64,000 bases of DNA from Nitrospirota bacterium (GCA_021785195.1 JAJYGC010000009.1:1-64000); one strand, 5' to 3'; counted from the stretch's first letter, positions 16,915 through 26,628 are shown. The notes: a model not told the origin generated them from the sequence alone. Numbers and translations are program-made.

Positions 16915-18225
16915 ATGCATTCATCCCAGTTTGTCAGGGGATTTCGGGAATCCTCCCCGTATATTCACCGTTTTCGGGGTAATGCATTTGTGATCGCCCT
17001 CGGCGGGGATGTTCTCGCAGACGGAAGTTTTCCAGCGATTGCCAGTGACATAGCCCTGTTGAAGAGTCTGGGAATCGGAATCGTCCTTGTTTGTGGAGCC
17101 GAACCCCAGATTGCCGCAGCGCTTTCCCAGTCGGGAATTGAACTGACTGTGACAGATCACGGTCCGGTTGTATCGGCGGATGCCTTGCAGTCGATTGCCC
17201 GTGCGGTGGGGGGGGTTCGTTTTGAAATTGAGGCGGCCCTTTCCAGAGGGGTGAGCGGCTCGCCTATGTCCGGAGCGGATGTGAGGGTGGTCAGCGGCAA
17301 CTTTCTGGTTGCCAGACCGTTGGGAGTGATTGACGGGATTGATCACCAGTTTTACGGAAAACCTCGTGAAGTCCGGGTCGAGGCCATTCGATCCCAGATC
17401 GCGGAGGGGCATGTTGTCCTTCTCTCCTCCATGGGGGTTTCCCTTTCCGGAGATCTGTTCCATCTCTCTGCTGAAGATGTCGCACAGTCGGCAGCGAGTT
17501 CCCTGCTGGCTTCAAAGCTCATTTTTCTGGTGGACGGCGACGGGATTCCCGATCAGGAAGGGGGAGTGTTCCGGGAGCTGACCGACCGGGAAGCCCGTAA
17601 TGTGCTGTCTTCGGATGAATCGTTGCATCCGGTGATGAGGGATCGGTTGAGGCGGGCCATTGAAACGGTGGCGTCCGGGGTGGATCGCGTTCATCTCGTC
17701 AACCGCGCCCATGATGGTGCCCTGTTGCTGGAATTGTTCACGCGGGATGGATTGGGGACACTGATTTCCGAGGACCGGTTTGAATCAATCCGTCCCGCGG
17801 CGATCGAAGATGTCGCTGGCATCCTTGACCTGATCAGGCCCCTTGAGGCCATGGGGATTCTGGTCGGGAGAAGCCGGGAAGCCATCGAGACAGATATTGG
17901 GAGGTTTGCGGTCATTTATCGCGACGGGAAAATCATCGGTTGTGCCGCTCTGTATCCTTTTCCAGAATCGGAGATGGCCGAAATTGCCTGTCTGGCGGTT
18001 CATCCGGAATATCAAAAGTCCGGTCGCGCGACCCACCTCCTGTCCTGGTTTGAGAAAACAGCCCGGGAATCCGGATTCAGGAAACTGTTTGTCCTTTCGA
18101 CACAGGCCGCCCACTGGTTTGTTGAGCGCGGGTTTGTGTCAGGGCAGGTGAATGAGCTTCCCCCGGTTCGGCAGGAGCTCTATAGCCATAGCCGTAAAAG
18201 CCTGGTTCTTTACAAGGGGTTGTAA
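16915..18225 (+). CDS. argA: Amino-acid N-acetyltransferase (N-acetylglutamate synthase)
   Basis: Catalyses acetyl-CoA plus glutamate to N-acetylglutamate, the first step of arginine synthesis. The 436-residue protein has the classical ArgA layout: an amino-acid-kinase-like N-terminal domain (residues 1-280), which normally binds the feedback inhibitor arginine, and a GNAT domain from about 290. The GNAT acetyl-CoA site is visible in MAEIACLAVHPEYQKSGRATHLL, and the C-terminal block is VLSTQAAHWFVERGF. Start ATG 16915 has AAAGGA upstream. It stands alone; no other arg gene is nearby. Confidence 0.92.
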   Translation: MHSSQFVRGFRESSPYIHRFRGNAFVIALGGDVLADGSFPAIASDIALLKSLGIGIVLVCGAEPQIAAALSQSGIELTVTDHGPVVSADALQSIARAVGGVRFEIEAALSRGVSGSPMSGADVRVVSGNFLVARPLGVIDGIDHQFYGKPREVRVEAIRSQIAEGHVVLLSSMGVSLSGDLFHLSAEDVAQSAASSLLASKLIFLVDGDGIPDQEGGVFRELTDREARNVLSSDESLHPVMRDRLRRAIETVASGVDRVHLVNRAHDGALLLELFTRDGLGTLISEDRFESIRPAAIEDVAGILDLIRPLEAMGILVGRSREAIETDIGRFAVIYRDGKIIGCAALYPFPESEMAEIACLAVHPEYQKSGRATHLLSWFEKTARESGFRKLFVLSTQAAHWFVERGFVSGQVNELPPVRQELYSHSRKSLVLYKGL

Positions 18226-18306
18226 TCCAGAAAATATGGATTACCGGGTCAGGGCCCTGCAATCAGATTTCAGGAAAGGGTCGTTTCCAAGGATTGAAAA
18301 GAAGGT

Positions 18307-18334
18307 GGGAAGCCGGGCCCTCCCCCGGCTTCCC
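18307..18334 (-). terminator. Intrinsic terminator of the exported-protein gene
   Basis: GGGAAGCCGGG and CCCGGCTTCCC form a perfect 11-bp stem with a 6-base loop. On the minus strand the stem is followed by ACCTTCTTTTC. It lies 9 bp past the stop of the gene at 18343. Confidence 0.7.
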
Positions 18335-18342
18335 GTTCGTGA

Positions 18343-18990
18343 TCAGGCCTTCTGCTGTTTGAAGAGTGGATAGGCGGGGGAGGGTACAGGTAAGTGGGTG
18401 GTGCGGCGGAGTTCCTGGGACTGGCTCCCGGGCCAGATGGTGACAGAGAGGGCCTGGATCAGACGAATGGTTTGACCTTTGGAAGAAGTGATCGAAGGAA
18501 GGATCTGAATGCTGTCCTCGTTCTTTGGTGCGCGCGAGAATCGGTCGACATCGTTTCCGTCTACCGTCAGGCAATCGCCGACGTTCAGATAGGATGGAAG
18601 AGGATCCTGTATGCTCTCGACAACCATGAAGGAGCTGCGTTCCCTCGGAGGCGCCGGTTTCGGTCCTGCGAGAACCCGTACGAGGCTCCCGGTTGGTTTG
18701 CTGCAGACGGGATGACCCTCCTTGTCCATGGGGGTGATGTCGAGAAGGAGTTGAGTCCTTTTGGAGGAGGCCAGTTTCTGGACGTGGACAACGATCCCCC
18801 CAAAAACATTGTGGGATCTTCCGGACTGCTCCTGTTTGTGTTTCTCCTGATCTTCTGCGAATGCTTGTGATCCCATCAAGCCCGATAATGCGACACAGAG
18901 CCCCAGCCCAAAGCGAAGTCCCAGTTGAAGACAGGGTCTTACGATTCCGGTTTTAAGCAGGGTTTCCGTTTTTCTGGTCGGGGTTTTCAT
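18343..18990 (-). CDS. Exported protein of unknown function
   Basis: A 215-residue protein with a long signal peptide: a basic start (MKTPTRKTETLLKTG), a hydrophobic core (LGLRFGLGLCVALSGLMG) and a likely cleavage after SQAFA near residue 45. The mature part begins with a charged stretch (EDQEKHKQEQ), and later segments look beta-rich. No family is recognised. GAGGAG lies about 7 bases before ATG 18990, and an 11-bp terminator follows the gene, so it is a well-formed single-gene unit. Likely periplasmic. Confidence 0.7.
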   Translation of the reverse strand: MKTPTRKTETLLKTGIVRPCLQLGLRFGLGLCVALSGLMGSQAFAEDQEKHKQEQSGRSHNVFGGIVVHVQKLASSKRTQLLLDITPMDKEGHPVCSKPTGSLVRVLAGPKPAPPRERSSFMVVESIQDPLPSYLNVGDCLTVDGNDVDRFSRAPKNEDSIQILPSITSSKGQTIRLIQALSVTIWPGSQSQELRRTTHLPVPSPAYPLFKQQKA

Positions 18991-19165
18991 TGCATTCTCC
19001 TCAATGGCTGTTCATGTCGCACGCTTTTTCCATTGCAAAGAGGATACCAGACCCGAATACTCTTGTTCTGTGACAGTCGTCGGTTTTTAGGGTGGGGAAG
19101 ATCAACCCAATCGTGTTTATTTATTTACAAAAATGTTTATGATGGTTCCATGGGAATAGGTATTG

Positions 19166-19834
19166 ATGATGACTGAGCCTACTGGAAAGGATCGACTCGG
19201 ACAGGATGTTCTGTGGGCCCGTGGGCTCCCCGGGCGTCTGTTGGTTTATGGACCGGGAAATGGAAAGTCCTGGGACCGGGTCATGGTACGGTCCGCTTTT
19301 GTGATTGCGGTGGGCACTGTCGTTCTGTTTTCAGCCGCACGGTTCTTTGGATTTCACTGGGCCTGGCTGATCCCGGCTTCCGTCGCTTCAATGGTGTTCC
19401 TCATGACGGTGCTTCTTGTGGCCAGAATGCGGGAACGCCCCGTATATGCGATTCGGGTCGACCAAGAGGGTTTTTCCCTGGAACACCTTTCCTTCAATGT
19501 CATTGTCCGAAAACGGACCGCGTTTCGGGTGCCCCTTTCGGGTATAAGCCTGGAGCCCGTTTCGGAAGGTGTTCCAAATGAGGGTTTTCGGCTGAAGGCT
19601 GGCGGTGAAGTTGTTTGTGAGTGCCGGATGACACAGGTCAAGGACGTTTCTCTTTACTTGGGGGTTTTGCAGTATTTTTCGATGGACCCTGATGTCCGAC
19701 CCGCAATTCCCCCCCGGAAGAACATGTTTTCGAAGGAAAAGCTCTTCTGGTTGCTGTTCTCCTGGGGGTTCATTGCCTTGATTCTGGTTGTCTGGAGGTT
19801 GTATGAAAAACATCTTGAGCTCTCTGTGAAATAG
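19166..19834 (+). CDS. Membrane protein of unknown function
   Basis: A 222-residue protein with two adjacent membrane helices near residues 40-85 (SAFVIAVGTVVLFSAARFFG, then WLIPASVASMVFLMTVLLVA). A soluble middle domain of about 100 residues follows, and one C-terminal helix (LFWLLFSWGFIALILVVWRLY). The layout resembles PH-domain-like membrane proteins, but no motif confirms that. The start is among TTG-ATG-ATG at 19163-19171; I use the first ATG with AGG 5 bases upstream. The preceding 80 bp are AT-rich and may be the promoter. Confidence 0.65.
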   Translation: MMTEPTGKDRLGQDVLWARGLPGRLLVYGPGNGKSWDRVMVRSAFVIAVGTVVLFSAARFFGFHWAWLIPASVASMVFLMTVLLVARMRERPVYAIRVDQEGFSLEHLSFNVIVRKRTAFRVPLSGISLEPVSEGVPNEGFRLKAGGEVVCECRMTQVKDVSLYLGVLQYFSMDPDVRPAIPPRKNMFSKEKLFWLLFSWGFIALILVVWRLYEKHLELSVK

Positions 19835-20013
19835 GGGCTTCTTGATTCTGGCAGGTATTGAAAGATCACCGATTCCCCCACCTTTCTACCACCATTCCTG
19901 TCGATAGCATGTGGATCCCCCATTCTGGTTAGGTCTCAGATTCAGAATCCCAATGCCCGGCAAGAGCCTCCCTGATTCGAGGCACACTGGTCAACCCGGA
20001 ACGCCTGGGGAAA

Positions 20014-20256
20014 TTGGAAACTTCGCGTTTTCGGCACATGATTGATGGGGAAACGCTGAATTTGGAAGGGTTTGTCCCGATCCCACAATTGGATTTGATC
20101 ACTCTGCTCCATGACTCCCCTCTCTGGCCGTCTTGTGTCCTCTGTTCAGATTACCGTAAAACGGTCGTCTTTCATTTGGAGAGAGTAAATCTAATTTACA
20201 CTGGGTGGGTTGAGGAGGTCATTGTTGGAAACAGGAAATACCGTCATGTGGAGTAG
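20014..20256 (+). CDS. Possible small protein upstream of the sigma-54 activator
   Basis: An 80-codon open frame from TTG that ends 11 bases inside the next gene. It contains a cysteine pair (SCVLCSDYRK) and a hydrophobic strand VVFHLERVNLIYTGWVEE. The start is uncertain: GGGGA lies close before the TTG, and the frame stays open back to 19933. It may be a real partner of the activator, or a frameshifted remnant of a lost sensory domain. No family is recognised. Confidence 0.3.
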   Translation: METSRFRHMIDGETLNLEGFVPIPQLDLITLLHDSPLWPSCVLCSDYRKTVVFHLERVNLIYTGWVEEVIVGNRKYRHVE

Positions 20257-21214
20257 TGCTTCAGAATCCTATCAAAAGGCACTTCGAAGTCTGGAGATTT
20301 TTTCCCGGCATGATGTGCCGGTTGTGTTGGAAGGGGAGACCGGAACTGGCAAGGAGCTCTTTGTGGAAGCCCTTCATGCTCGTTCCCAGCGGGCATCCGG
20401 TCCACTGATTGCGGTCAATATGGCAGGGGTGCCAGGAAGCCTGTTTGAAAGCCAGTTCTTTGGATATCGCAAGGGAGCGTTCACAGGAGCCCAGGAAAAC
20501 TGGGCGGGTTTTTTTGGCGCGGCCGATCGAGGCACCTTGTTTCTGGACGAGTTCAATTCGATGAATCCGGATTTGCAGGCCAAGTTTCTCCGGGTCCTCG
20601 AGACACGGACCTATCTTCCGGTAGGGGATGTCCGTCCCCGGAGATCTGACGCCCGGATTGTCCTGGCCACCAACATTCCCCTCCAGACCTTGCGGGAAAC
20701 TGGCCGGATCCGGGAAGACCTGTTTTTTCGCCTTCAGGCCCACCGGATCCGGATCCCTCCGTTAAGGGAGCGGCTCCGGGATCTGCCCGAGTTGGTGGAT
20801 TCCCTGATCCAGCATTTCTCCATTCGGTACCGAATGAAGGCCATGGAGGTCGGTCCCGGGGTGATGGATGCCCTTGCCGCCTATCACTGGCCCGGAAATG
20901 TCCGGGAGTTGTCCGAACGGATCTCTTCGGCAATGCTGCACTCCACGGCAGGTCCCCTGACTGTCCCCCTCCTGTTTCCGGATGATGAAGATGCCATTTT
21001 CCCTCCTTACTCCATTGCCCGGGAAACCTGGGAGAACGCCTATTTTGACGGGGTGTTCCGGGTGACGGAGGGAGATCCGGGAAAAGGGCGAAGGATTACG
21101 GGGCTTTCTGAGACGACCTACCGCCGCAAAATACGACGATACAATAAAAAAAACCTCCTTGAAACCGTGAGTGACAGCCACGATCGCCTTGATTATTTTG
21201 ATAAACTGCCCTAA
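20246..21214 (+). CDS. Sigma-54-dependent transcription activator without sensor domain
   Basis: Enhancer-binding protein of 322 residues that would use ATP to open sigma-54 promoters. The AAA+ domain fills residues 10-240: Walker A GETGTGKE at 30-37, the sigma-54 contact loop GAFTGA at 77-82, Walker B GTLFLDEF at 96-103. A Fis-like helix-turn-helix is likely near the C-terminus (RRITGLSETTYRRKIRRY). There is no receiver, GAF or PAS domain, as in PspF. The start is uncertain: ATG 20246 has AGGA 9 bases upstream; TTG 20225 has a stronger AGGAGG. Two sigma-54 promoters lie 6 kb upstream and are candidate targets. Confidence 0.85.
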   Translation: MWSSASESYQKALRSLEIFSRHDVPVVLEGETGTGKELFVEALHARSQRASGPLIAVNMAGVPGSLFESQFFGYRKGAFTGAQENWAGFFGAADRGTLFLDEFNSMNPDLQAKFLRVLETRTYLPVGDVRPRRSDARIVLATNIPLQTLRETGRIREDLFFRLQAHRIRIPPLRERLRDLPELVDSLIQHFSIRYRMKAMEVGPGVMDALAAYHWPGNVRELSERISSAMLHSTAGPLTVPLLFPDDEDAIFPPYSIARETWENAYFDGVFRVTEGDPGKGRRITGLSETTYRRKIRRYNKKNLLETVSDSHDRLDYFDKLP

Positions 21215-21329
21215 TCTTTGAGACACGGAAAGGTTGCCGGTTCCGCTACTGAGGGGCCACGGGAATATTCAATCGTTGACCTTGCGGACCAAGCAGGTCT
21301 CGTCACGATTTTTTCGTGAAAGGGAATCC

Positions 21330-23729
21330 ATGAAGTACATCCGCTTTTTTAATGAGATCAAGCTGACCGATCTCCCATTGGTTGGCGGAAAGAATGCCTC
21401 TCTCGGCGAGGCCTATCAGGAACTTGTTCCCAAAGGGGTCAAGGTTCCCAACGGCTTTGCGATCACGGCCGATGCTTACTGGCACATCCTTGAGGCCGCC
21501 GGTATCTTTTCCGCGCTCAAGGAGACCCTGAATGGCCTTGACCGACACAACATGGACGATCTGGCGCGTCGGGGAAAACGGGCCAGGGACCTGATCCTGA
21601 GTGCGGTGATCCCGGAGGATCTCTGGTCGGAGATTGTTCAGGGTTACGAGATCCTGGGCAAGGAATACGGCGAAAATCCTGATGTGGCCGTCCGGAGTTC
21701 GGCGACAGCCGAGGATCTTCCCACCGCATCCTTTGCCGGGCAGCAGGATACCTACCTGAACATTCGCGGTTTGGCCGAACTTCGGGAGTCTTGCCTCAAG
21801 TGCTTTGCATCCCTGTTCACGGACAGGGCAATCTCCTACCGGGTCGACAAGGGATTCAACCATTTCGACATCGCCCTTTCAATCGGTGTCATGAAAATGG
21901 TTCGTTCGGACAAGGGATCGAGTGGTGTCATGTTTTCCCTCGATACGGAGACTGGTTTCCGTGATGTGGTTTTCATCACGGGGGCTTACGGTCTCGGAGA
22001 GAACGTGGTCCAGGGCAATGTGGATCCGGACGAGTTCTATGTATTCAAGCCTACTTTTGAAACGGGACATCGTTCCATCATCCGCAAGAATCTCGGACAA
22101 AAGCAGTTCCGGATGGTTTATTCGGAGGGAAACGCCAAAGAGACTGTCCACAATGAGCGCGTTTCGGCGGAGGATGCCCGGAAGTTCTGTCTGACTGACG
22201 ATGAAATCCTCGTGCTGGCAGATTATGCCATCAAGGTCGAGAAACACTACTCCCATAAGGCCGGGGAGAGTCGGCCGATGGACATGGAGTGGGCAAAGGA
22301 CGGAATTTCCGGAGAGATCTTTCTGGTCCAGGCCCGTCCCGAAACAGTCGAGTCCCAGAAAAAAGATGATTATCTGGAGGCCTATACGCTGGATGAAAAG
22401 AGCCGCGTTCTGGTTCGGGGCAAGTCCGTGGGCCAGAAGATTGCGGCCGGCAAGGTCCATGTCATCCGCGAGCTGACCCAGATCAGGGATTTCAAGCCCG
22501 GAGAGGTATTGGTGGCCGAGACGACCACTCCCGACTGGGAACCGGTCATGAAGACCGCCGCGGCGATCATCACGAATCGCGGAGGCCGCACCTGCCATGC
22601 GGCGATTGTCAGCAGGGAGCTGGGAATTCCGGCGGTGGTGGGCTCTGAGGCGGCCACCGATGATCTCCAGGATGGTCAGGAGGTGACCGTTTCTTGTGCC
22701 CAGGGAGATACCGGCATGGTCTACGAGGGGATCCTGAAGTTCCATGTGGATCGGACTAAGCTTGACCGTCTGGAACGACCCAAGACCCAGGTCATGATGA
22801 ATCTGGGAGATCCGGATCAGGCCTTCAGCCATTCCTTCATCCCGAACGATGGGGTGGGATTGGCCAGGATGGAGTTCATCATCAACGGGTTCATCAAGAT
22901 CCACCCGATGGCGCTTGTCCATCCGGAGAGGGTGGTGGATCCGAAGGTTCGCGCCCAGATCGAGGGGATGACCGCAGGGTATTCCGACATGAAGGACTAT
23001 TTTGTCGAGAAGCTGGCATTTGGCATCGGAACGATTGCCGCGGCTTTCTATCCCAAGCCGGTCACCGTGAGAATGAGCGACTTCAAGTCCAACGAATATG
23101 CCAGCCTGATCGGTGGCACCTATTTCGAACCCCATGAAGAAAACCCGATGCTGGGTTTCCGCGGTGCCTCCCGGTACGCCAGCCCCCGGTATCGTGAGGG
23201 GTTTGGACTGGAATGTCAGGCGATCCGGAGAGTCCGGGACATCATGGGCTTGACCAACGTACGGATCATGATTCCCTTTTGCCGGACGATCAAGGAAGGT
23301 GAGGCGGTCATCGGGGTGCTGGGAGAGAATGGCCTTCGCCGTGGGAAGAATGGGCTCGAAATTTTCGTCATGTGCGAAATTCCCAACAATATCATCCAGA
23401 TTGATGCTTTTTCCAAGCTTTTTGACGGATTTTCGATCGGTTCGAACGATCTGACACAGATGACACTGGGAGTCGATCGGGATTCGGAAATTCTGGCGGA
23501 GTCGTTCGACGAACGGGATCCCGGGGTCATGTCCTTTATCCGGATGGCGGTCGAAGGGACTAAGCGGAACAAGGTCCATTCCGGAATCTGCGGGCAGGCG
23601 CCAAGCGATTTTCCGGAAGTTGCGGAAGCCCTGGTCAGGATGGGAATTGAATCCATCTCCCTGAACCCGGATACGGTCATCAAGACGACGCTGACCATCC
23701 TTGAAGCAGAACGGCAGATGAAGAAGTAG
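21330..23729 (+). CDS. ppsA: Phosphoenolpyruvate synthase
   Basis: Converts pyruvate and ATP to phosphoenolpyruvate, AMP and phosphate, feeding gluconeogenesis; in reductive-TCA autotrophs it links acetyl-CoA fixation to sugars. The 799-residue protein shows the ATP-binding domain (VAVRSSATAEDLPTASFAGQ), the phosphohistidine domain (GGRTCHAAIVSRELGIP) and the PEP-binding barrel with SIGSNDLTQ and the catalytic cysteine in HSGICGQAPSD. I start at 21330 (MKYIRFFNEI), where AAAGGG lies 5 bases upstream; the longer frame is not PpsA-like. A strong terminator follows at 23760. Confidence 0.95.
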   Translation: MKYIRFFNEIKLTDLPLVGGKNASLGEAYQELVPKGVKVPNGFAITADAYWHILEAAGIFSALKETLNGLDRHNMDDLARRGKRARDLILSAVIPEDLWSEIVQGYEILGKEYGENPDVAVRSSATAEDLPTASFAGQQDTYLNIRGLAELRESCLKCFASLFTDRAISYRVDKGFNHFDIALSIGVMKMVRSDKGSSGVMFSLDTETGFRDVVFITGAYGLGENVVQGNVDPDEFYVFKPTFETGHRSIIRKNLGQKQFRMVYSEGNAKETVHNERVSAEDARKFCLTDDEILVLADYAIKVEKHYSHKAGESRPMDMEWAKDGISGEIFLVQARPETVESQKKDDYLEAYTLDEKSRVLVRGKSVGQKIAAGKVHVIRELTQIRDFKPGEVLVAETTTPDWEPVMKTAAAIITNRGGRTCHAAIVSRELGIPAVVGSEAATDDLQDGQEVTVSCAQGDTGMVYEGILKFHVDRTKLDRLERPKTQVMMNLGDPDQAFSHSFIPNDGVGLARMEFIINGFIKIHPMALVHPERVVDPKVRAQIEGMTAGYSDMKDYFVEKLAFGIGTIAAAFYPKPVTVRMSDFKSNEYASLIGGTYFEPHEENPMLGFRGASRYASPRYREGFGLECQAIRRVRDIMGLTNVRIMIPFCRTIKEGEAVIGVLGENGLRRGKNGLEIFVMCEIPNNIIQIDAFSKLFDGFSIGSNDLTQMTLGVDRDSEILAESFDERDPGVMSFIRMAVEGTKRNKVHSGICGQAPSDFPEVAEALVRMGIESISLNPDTVIKTTLTILEAERQMKK

Positions 23730-23759
23730 GATTGTGTTTGGTCAGCAATGCATTGTACA

Positions 23760-23789
23760 GCAAAAAGGCGGGTGCTCCCGCCTTTTTGC
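23760..23789 (+). terminator. Intrinsic terminator of ppsA
   Basis: AAAAAGGCGGG and CCCGCCTTTTT form a perfect stem of 11 bp (plus flanking GC) with loop TGCT. The A-run and T-run make it usable on both strands. It lies 30 bp past the ppsA stop. Confidence 0.9.
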
Positions 23790-23928
23790 GTTTCTGGACA
23801 GAAACCGGATCAGGAATTGCGGTGGGGGAGTGCGTCAGGACTCTTCTGGAAAAGGATCTGGGTGCAATGCTAAGGTGGACCAAAATGTGTCTCTGCCTGA
23901 TCGTTGACCCCGAGCTGATCAACCCCGA

Positions 23929-25827
23929 ATGAATCCAACCCGTCAGGCGGATTTCCGAAAGACCTCCCGTCCACTGCTGAAATGGGCCGGTGGGAAAAGT
24001 CAGCTTCTCGAGGCACTGACTTCCCGGTTGCCATTGCGGTATGGTCGCTACCTCGAGCCGTTCTTCGGAGGGGGGGCTCTCTTTTTTGCCCTTGCACCGG
24101 AGGAGGCCATCATTTCTGACAGCAATCCTGAAATCATCAACCTCTATCGGTCCGTGGCCAAAGACCTCGGGAAAGTGATCGATCATCTGTCCCGTTACCG
24201 CAACGAAGCGGACCTCTTCTACTCGGTCCGGGCGATGGACTGGACTGGTCTTGATCCGGCCGAGGCGGCGGCAAGGACTCTGTTTCTGAACAGGACCTGC
24301 TTCAACGGGCTTTACCGGGTCAACCGGAAAGGGCAGTTCAATGTTCCATTCGGGCGGTACGCCAGTCCAAGGATCCTGGATGAGGAGACCCTCCGCCAAG
24401 CCTCCCTGTTGCTCAAAAAAACGACGATTCTCTGCGGGGATTACAAGGAAATTCTCGCTGGACATGCCCGGCCGGGGGATTTTGTTTTCCTTGATCCCCC
24501 CTATCTCCCGATTTCTACCTGTTCCGATTTCAAACGGTACACCAAGGAACAGTTTCATGAAGAGGATCACCGGGAGCTCGCCTCTGAGGTCCATCGCCTG
24601 AATGAGCTGGGGTGTCATGTCGTCCTGACGAATTCAAACCACCCGCTGGTCCATGAGCTTTACCAGAAATTCCGGATCGAGACTGTTCAGACTCGTCGGT
24701 CGATCTCCTCCAAGGGCAAGGGAAGAACGGGGGAAGATACGATTGTCACGGCGATTTCCCCTTCTCCGATCGACGTGCACCGGGTTGCCAATCCGCTTTC
24801 CGGGCAGGTGTTCCTCTATCCCCAGACCCGTTTCATGGGGTCGAAAAACAAGCTTTTGTCCAAAATCTGGTCGGTGGCGTCACAGTTTGATTGCGAGACC
24901 TTCATCGATCTTTTTTCCGGGTCCGGAATCGTCGGATACATGATGAAGGCCCATGGCAAAAAAGTGTATGCCAACGATTACATGGCCATGTCCGCTGCAT
25001 TTACCAGGGCCATGATTGAAAACAGTTCCACCACGCTCCCTCCGGAAGAGGCGTCATCGTTGCTGGTCCGGAACGCCCCAGGGGATTCCTTCGTGGAAAG
25101 GACCTTTCCGGGGCTGTATTTTTCAGACGAAGACAACCGGCTGATTGACATCCTGAGGGCCAATATCCGGAGCATCCTGGATCCGGACAAACAGGCGATC
25201 GCGGTGGCCGCGCTGATCCGGGCCTGTCTCAAAAAACGCCCAAGAGGAATCTTCACCTATGTGGGCCATCGGTATGATGATGGTCGCAGAGATCTCCAAT
25301 GCTCTTTTCGGGAACAGTTTCTCGATGCGGTCGAGGCCGTCAACGGGGCCGTCTTTGACAACGGACAGGAGAACCGGTCGCGGTGGGGGGATGCCATGTC
25401 CTTTCAACCGGATGACCCGCAGGCGCTTGTTTACATCGACCCCCCTTACTTTTCTCCTTACTCCGACAACGAGTATGTTCGTCGGTACCATTTTGTGGAA
25501 GGTCTTGCCCGGAACTGGGAGGGAGTGGAGATCCAGACCCATACGGTCACCAAAAAGTTCAGGTCCTATCCGACTCCGTTCGCTTCACGGAAAGGAGCTT
25601 CGGAGGCCTTCGACCGCCTGTTCCGGAGCTTTTCCAAAAATGTCCTGGTGGTTTCCTATTCATCGAACAGCCTGCCGTCCCTGGAGGAAATGAAGAAGAT
25701 CATGTCCTCTTATAAAAAACATGTCGAAGTCGTTCCTGTCGATTACCGGTACACTTTCGGGAATCAGGGACATAAAATCGGAAACAATAATAACGATGTT
25801 CTCGAGTATCTTTTTGTGGGGTATTGA
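23929..25827 (+). CDS. Tandem two-domain D12-class adenine-N6 DNA methyltransferase (M.FokI-size)
   Basis: A 632-residue fusion of two complete methyltransferase domains. The first (1-280) is Dam/DpnM-like: [11 protein letters not shown] at 17-27, [11 protein letters not shown] at 45-54, DPPY at 189-192. The second (296-632) resembles the FokI N-terminal methylase: [10 protein letters not shown] at 301-310, [10 protein letters not shown] at 327-336, DPPY at 504-507. Two-domain enzymes of this size belong to type IIS systems, where each half methylates one strand of an asymmetric site. No endonuclease gene is adjacent. The ATG has no strong ribosome site. Its 3' end abuts a truncated gene, a sign of transfer or rearrangement. 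Specificity cannot be read from sequence. Confidence 0.88.
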   Translation: MNPTRQADFRKTSRPLLKWAGGKSQLLEALTSRLPLRYGRYLEPFFGGGALFFALAPEEAIISDSNPEIINLYRSVAKDLGKVIDHLSRYRNEADLFYSVRAMDWTGLDPAEAAARTLFLNRTCFNGLYRVNRKGQFNVPFGRYASPRILDEETLRQASLLLKKTTILCGDYKEILAGHARPGDFVFLDPPYLPISTCSDFKRYTKEQFHEEDHRELASEVHRLNELGCHVVLTNSNHPLVHELYQKFRIETVQTRRSISSKGKGRTGEDTIVTAISPSPIDVHRVANPLSGQVFLYPQTRFMGSKNKLLSKIWSVASQFDCETFIDLFSGSGIVGYMMKAHGKKVYANDYMAMSAAFTRAMIENSSTTLPPEEASSLLVRNAPGDSFVERTFPGLYFSDEDNRLIDILRANIRSILDPDKQAIAVAALIRACLKKRPRGIFTYVGHRYDDGRRDLQCSFREQFLDAVEAVNGAVFDNGQENRSRWGDAMSFQPDDPQALVYIDPPYFSPYSDNEYVRRYHFVEGLARNWEGVEIQTHTVTKKFRSYPTPFASRKGASEAFDRLFRSFSKNVLVVSYSSNSLPSLEEMKKIMSSYKKHVEVVPVDYRYTFGNQGHKIGNNNNDVLEYLFVGY

Positions 25828-26045
25828 TGCTCCATGGCCCACTTTCTGGTTAAAAATCCAATGATCTGCTCCCTGCCCTTGATGAACTCGATGCGATTTC
25901 TCCATCTGCTGTCACCGGTATAAGCGAGCGATACCTGTTCGGGATTGCGGGAGTTCCATGCGTCTTCGGCCCTCCGCACTTTCAGGAGGGCCATTTCGCG
26001 GGTGAACGGCGGGACGGGCGGGTGAATTTGGTCAGAGGAGCTCAT
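25821..26045 (-). pseudogene. Truncated NTF2-like (DUF1348) gene, 5' half only
   Basis: From ATG 26045, with AGGAG 6 bases upstream, the frame encodes the DUF1348 N-terminal half. It includes [40 protein letters not shown] and [12 protein letters not shown]. Family members run to about 150 residues. Here the similarity stops at the tyrosine codon 25821-25823, which overlaps the last codons of the methyltransferase on the other strand. The frame then continues through antisense methyltransferase sequence to 25764. The missing 3' half is not found on the far side of the methyltransferase gene. Confidence 0.75.
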
Positions 26046-26115
26046 GATGGTCTCCTGATCGTTTTCGTAACGGGCAAAAGGTCTTGCGGCGGTTGTCAGG
26101 GGAATCCACCAAGAA

Positions 26116-26628
26116 TCATTCCCGGTCGTTTTGGGTGGAGGAGCCAGTCTTTAAGGTCAGTTCGAAGTTGTTGAACTGTTCATCCAGTCTGAATCCTGTT
26201 CCCTCGTACAGTTTTCGGGCCCGGGAGTTGGTGCGCTCCGTGCTGATCCACAAGCGACCGTTTCCTTGTTCTCTGGTCTTTGAGATCACCGTCAGGAGGA
26301 GGTTCCTTCCAATCCCTTGGTTCCGGGCATGATCAGAGACGAAAAGGTCGTTGATCAGCCACCCGGAAAGGAGTGAGACAGAAGAAAACATCCGGTACAT
26401 CTGGGCAAACCCCAGTATCTCCGGAGGGTCCGGTGCGGTTCGGACAGCACAGAGAATCCAGGATTCGCCCCGTTCCATTCTTTGCTTCAGGAATTTTTTT
26501 GAGGCATCGGGGTCTGGGGGCTGTTTGTAAAACTGGCGGTATCGGTCGAAAAGGACAGACAGACCTTCAAGATGGTCGATGGTCCCACGCTCAATGTTCA
26601 ACGTGTTCAATGTCATTTTTGGCTCCAT
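26116..26628 (-). CDS. GNAT-family N-acetyltransferase
   Basis: A 170-residue acetyltransferase of unknown acceptor. The acetyl-CoA binding motif A is visible as [26 protein letters not shown] (Q/RxxGxG/A as RNQGIG). The later strand-helix [19 protein letters not shown] is the typical GNAT motif B. A GGGGA site precedes ATG 26628; an in-frame ATG four codons in has GGAG and could be the true start. It follows der on the same strand with a gap of about 120 bp and need not be co-transcribed. Confidence 0.85.
   Translation of the reverse strand: MEPKMTLNTLNIERGTIDHLEGLSVLFDRYRQFYKQPPDPDASKKFLKQRMERGESWILCAVRTAPDPPEILGFAQMYRMFSSVSLLSGWLINDLFVSDHARNQGIGRNLLLTVISKTREQGNGRLWISTERTNSRARKLYEGTGFRLDEQFNNFELTLKTGSSTQNDRE

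Noticed and set aside
21879-23579. A 566-codon frame antisense to ppsA
   Set aside because: It mirrors the codon pattern of the clearly real PEP synthase gene on the other strand. Its product has no recognisable domain.
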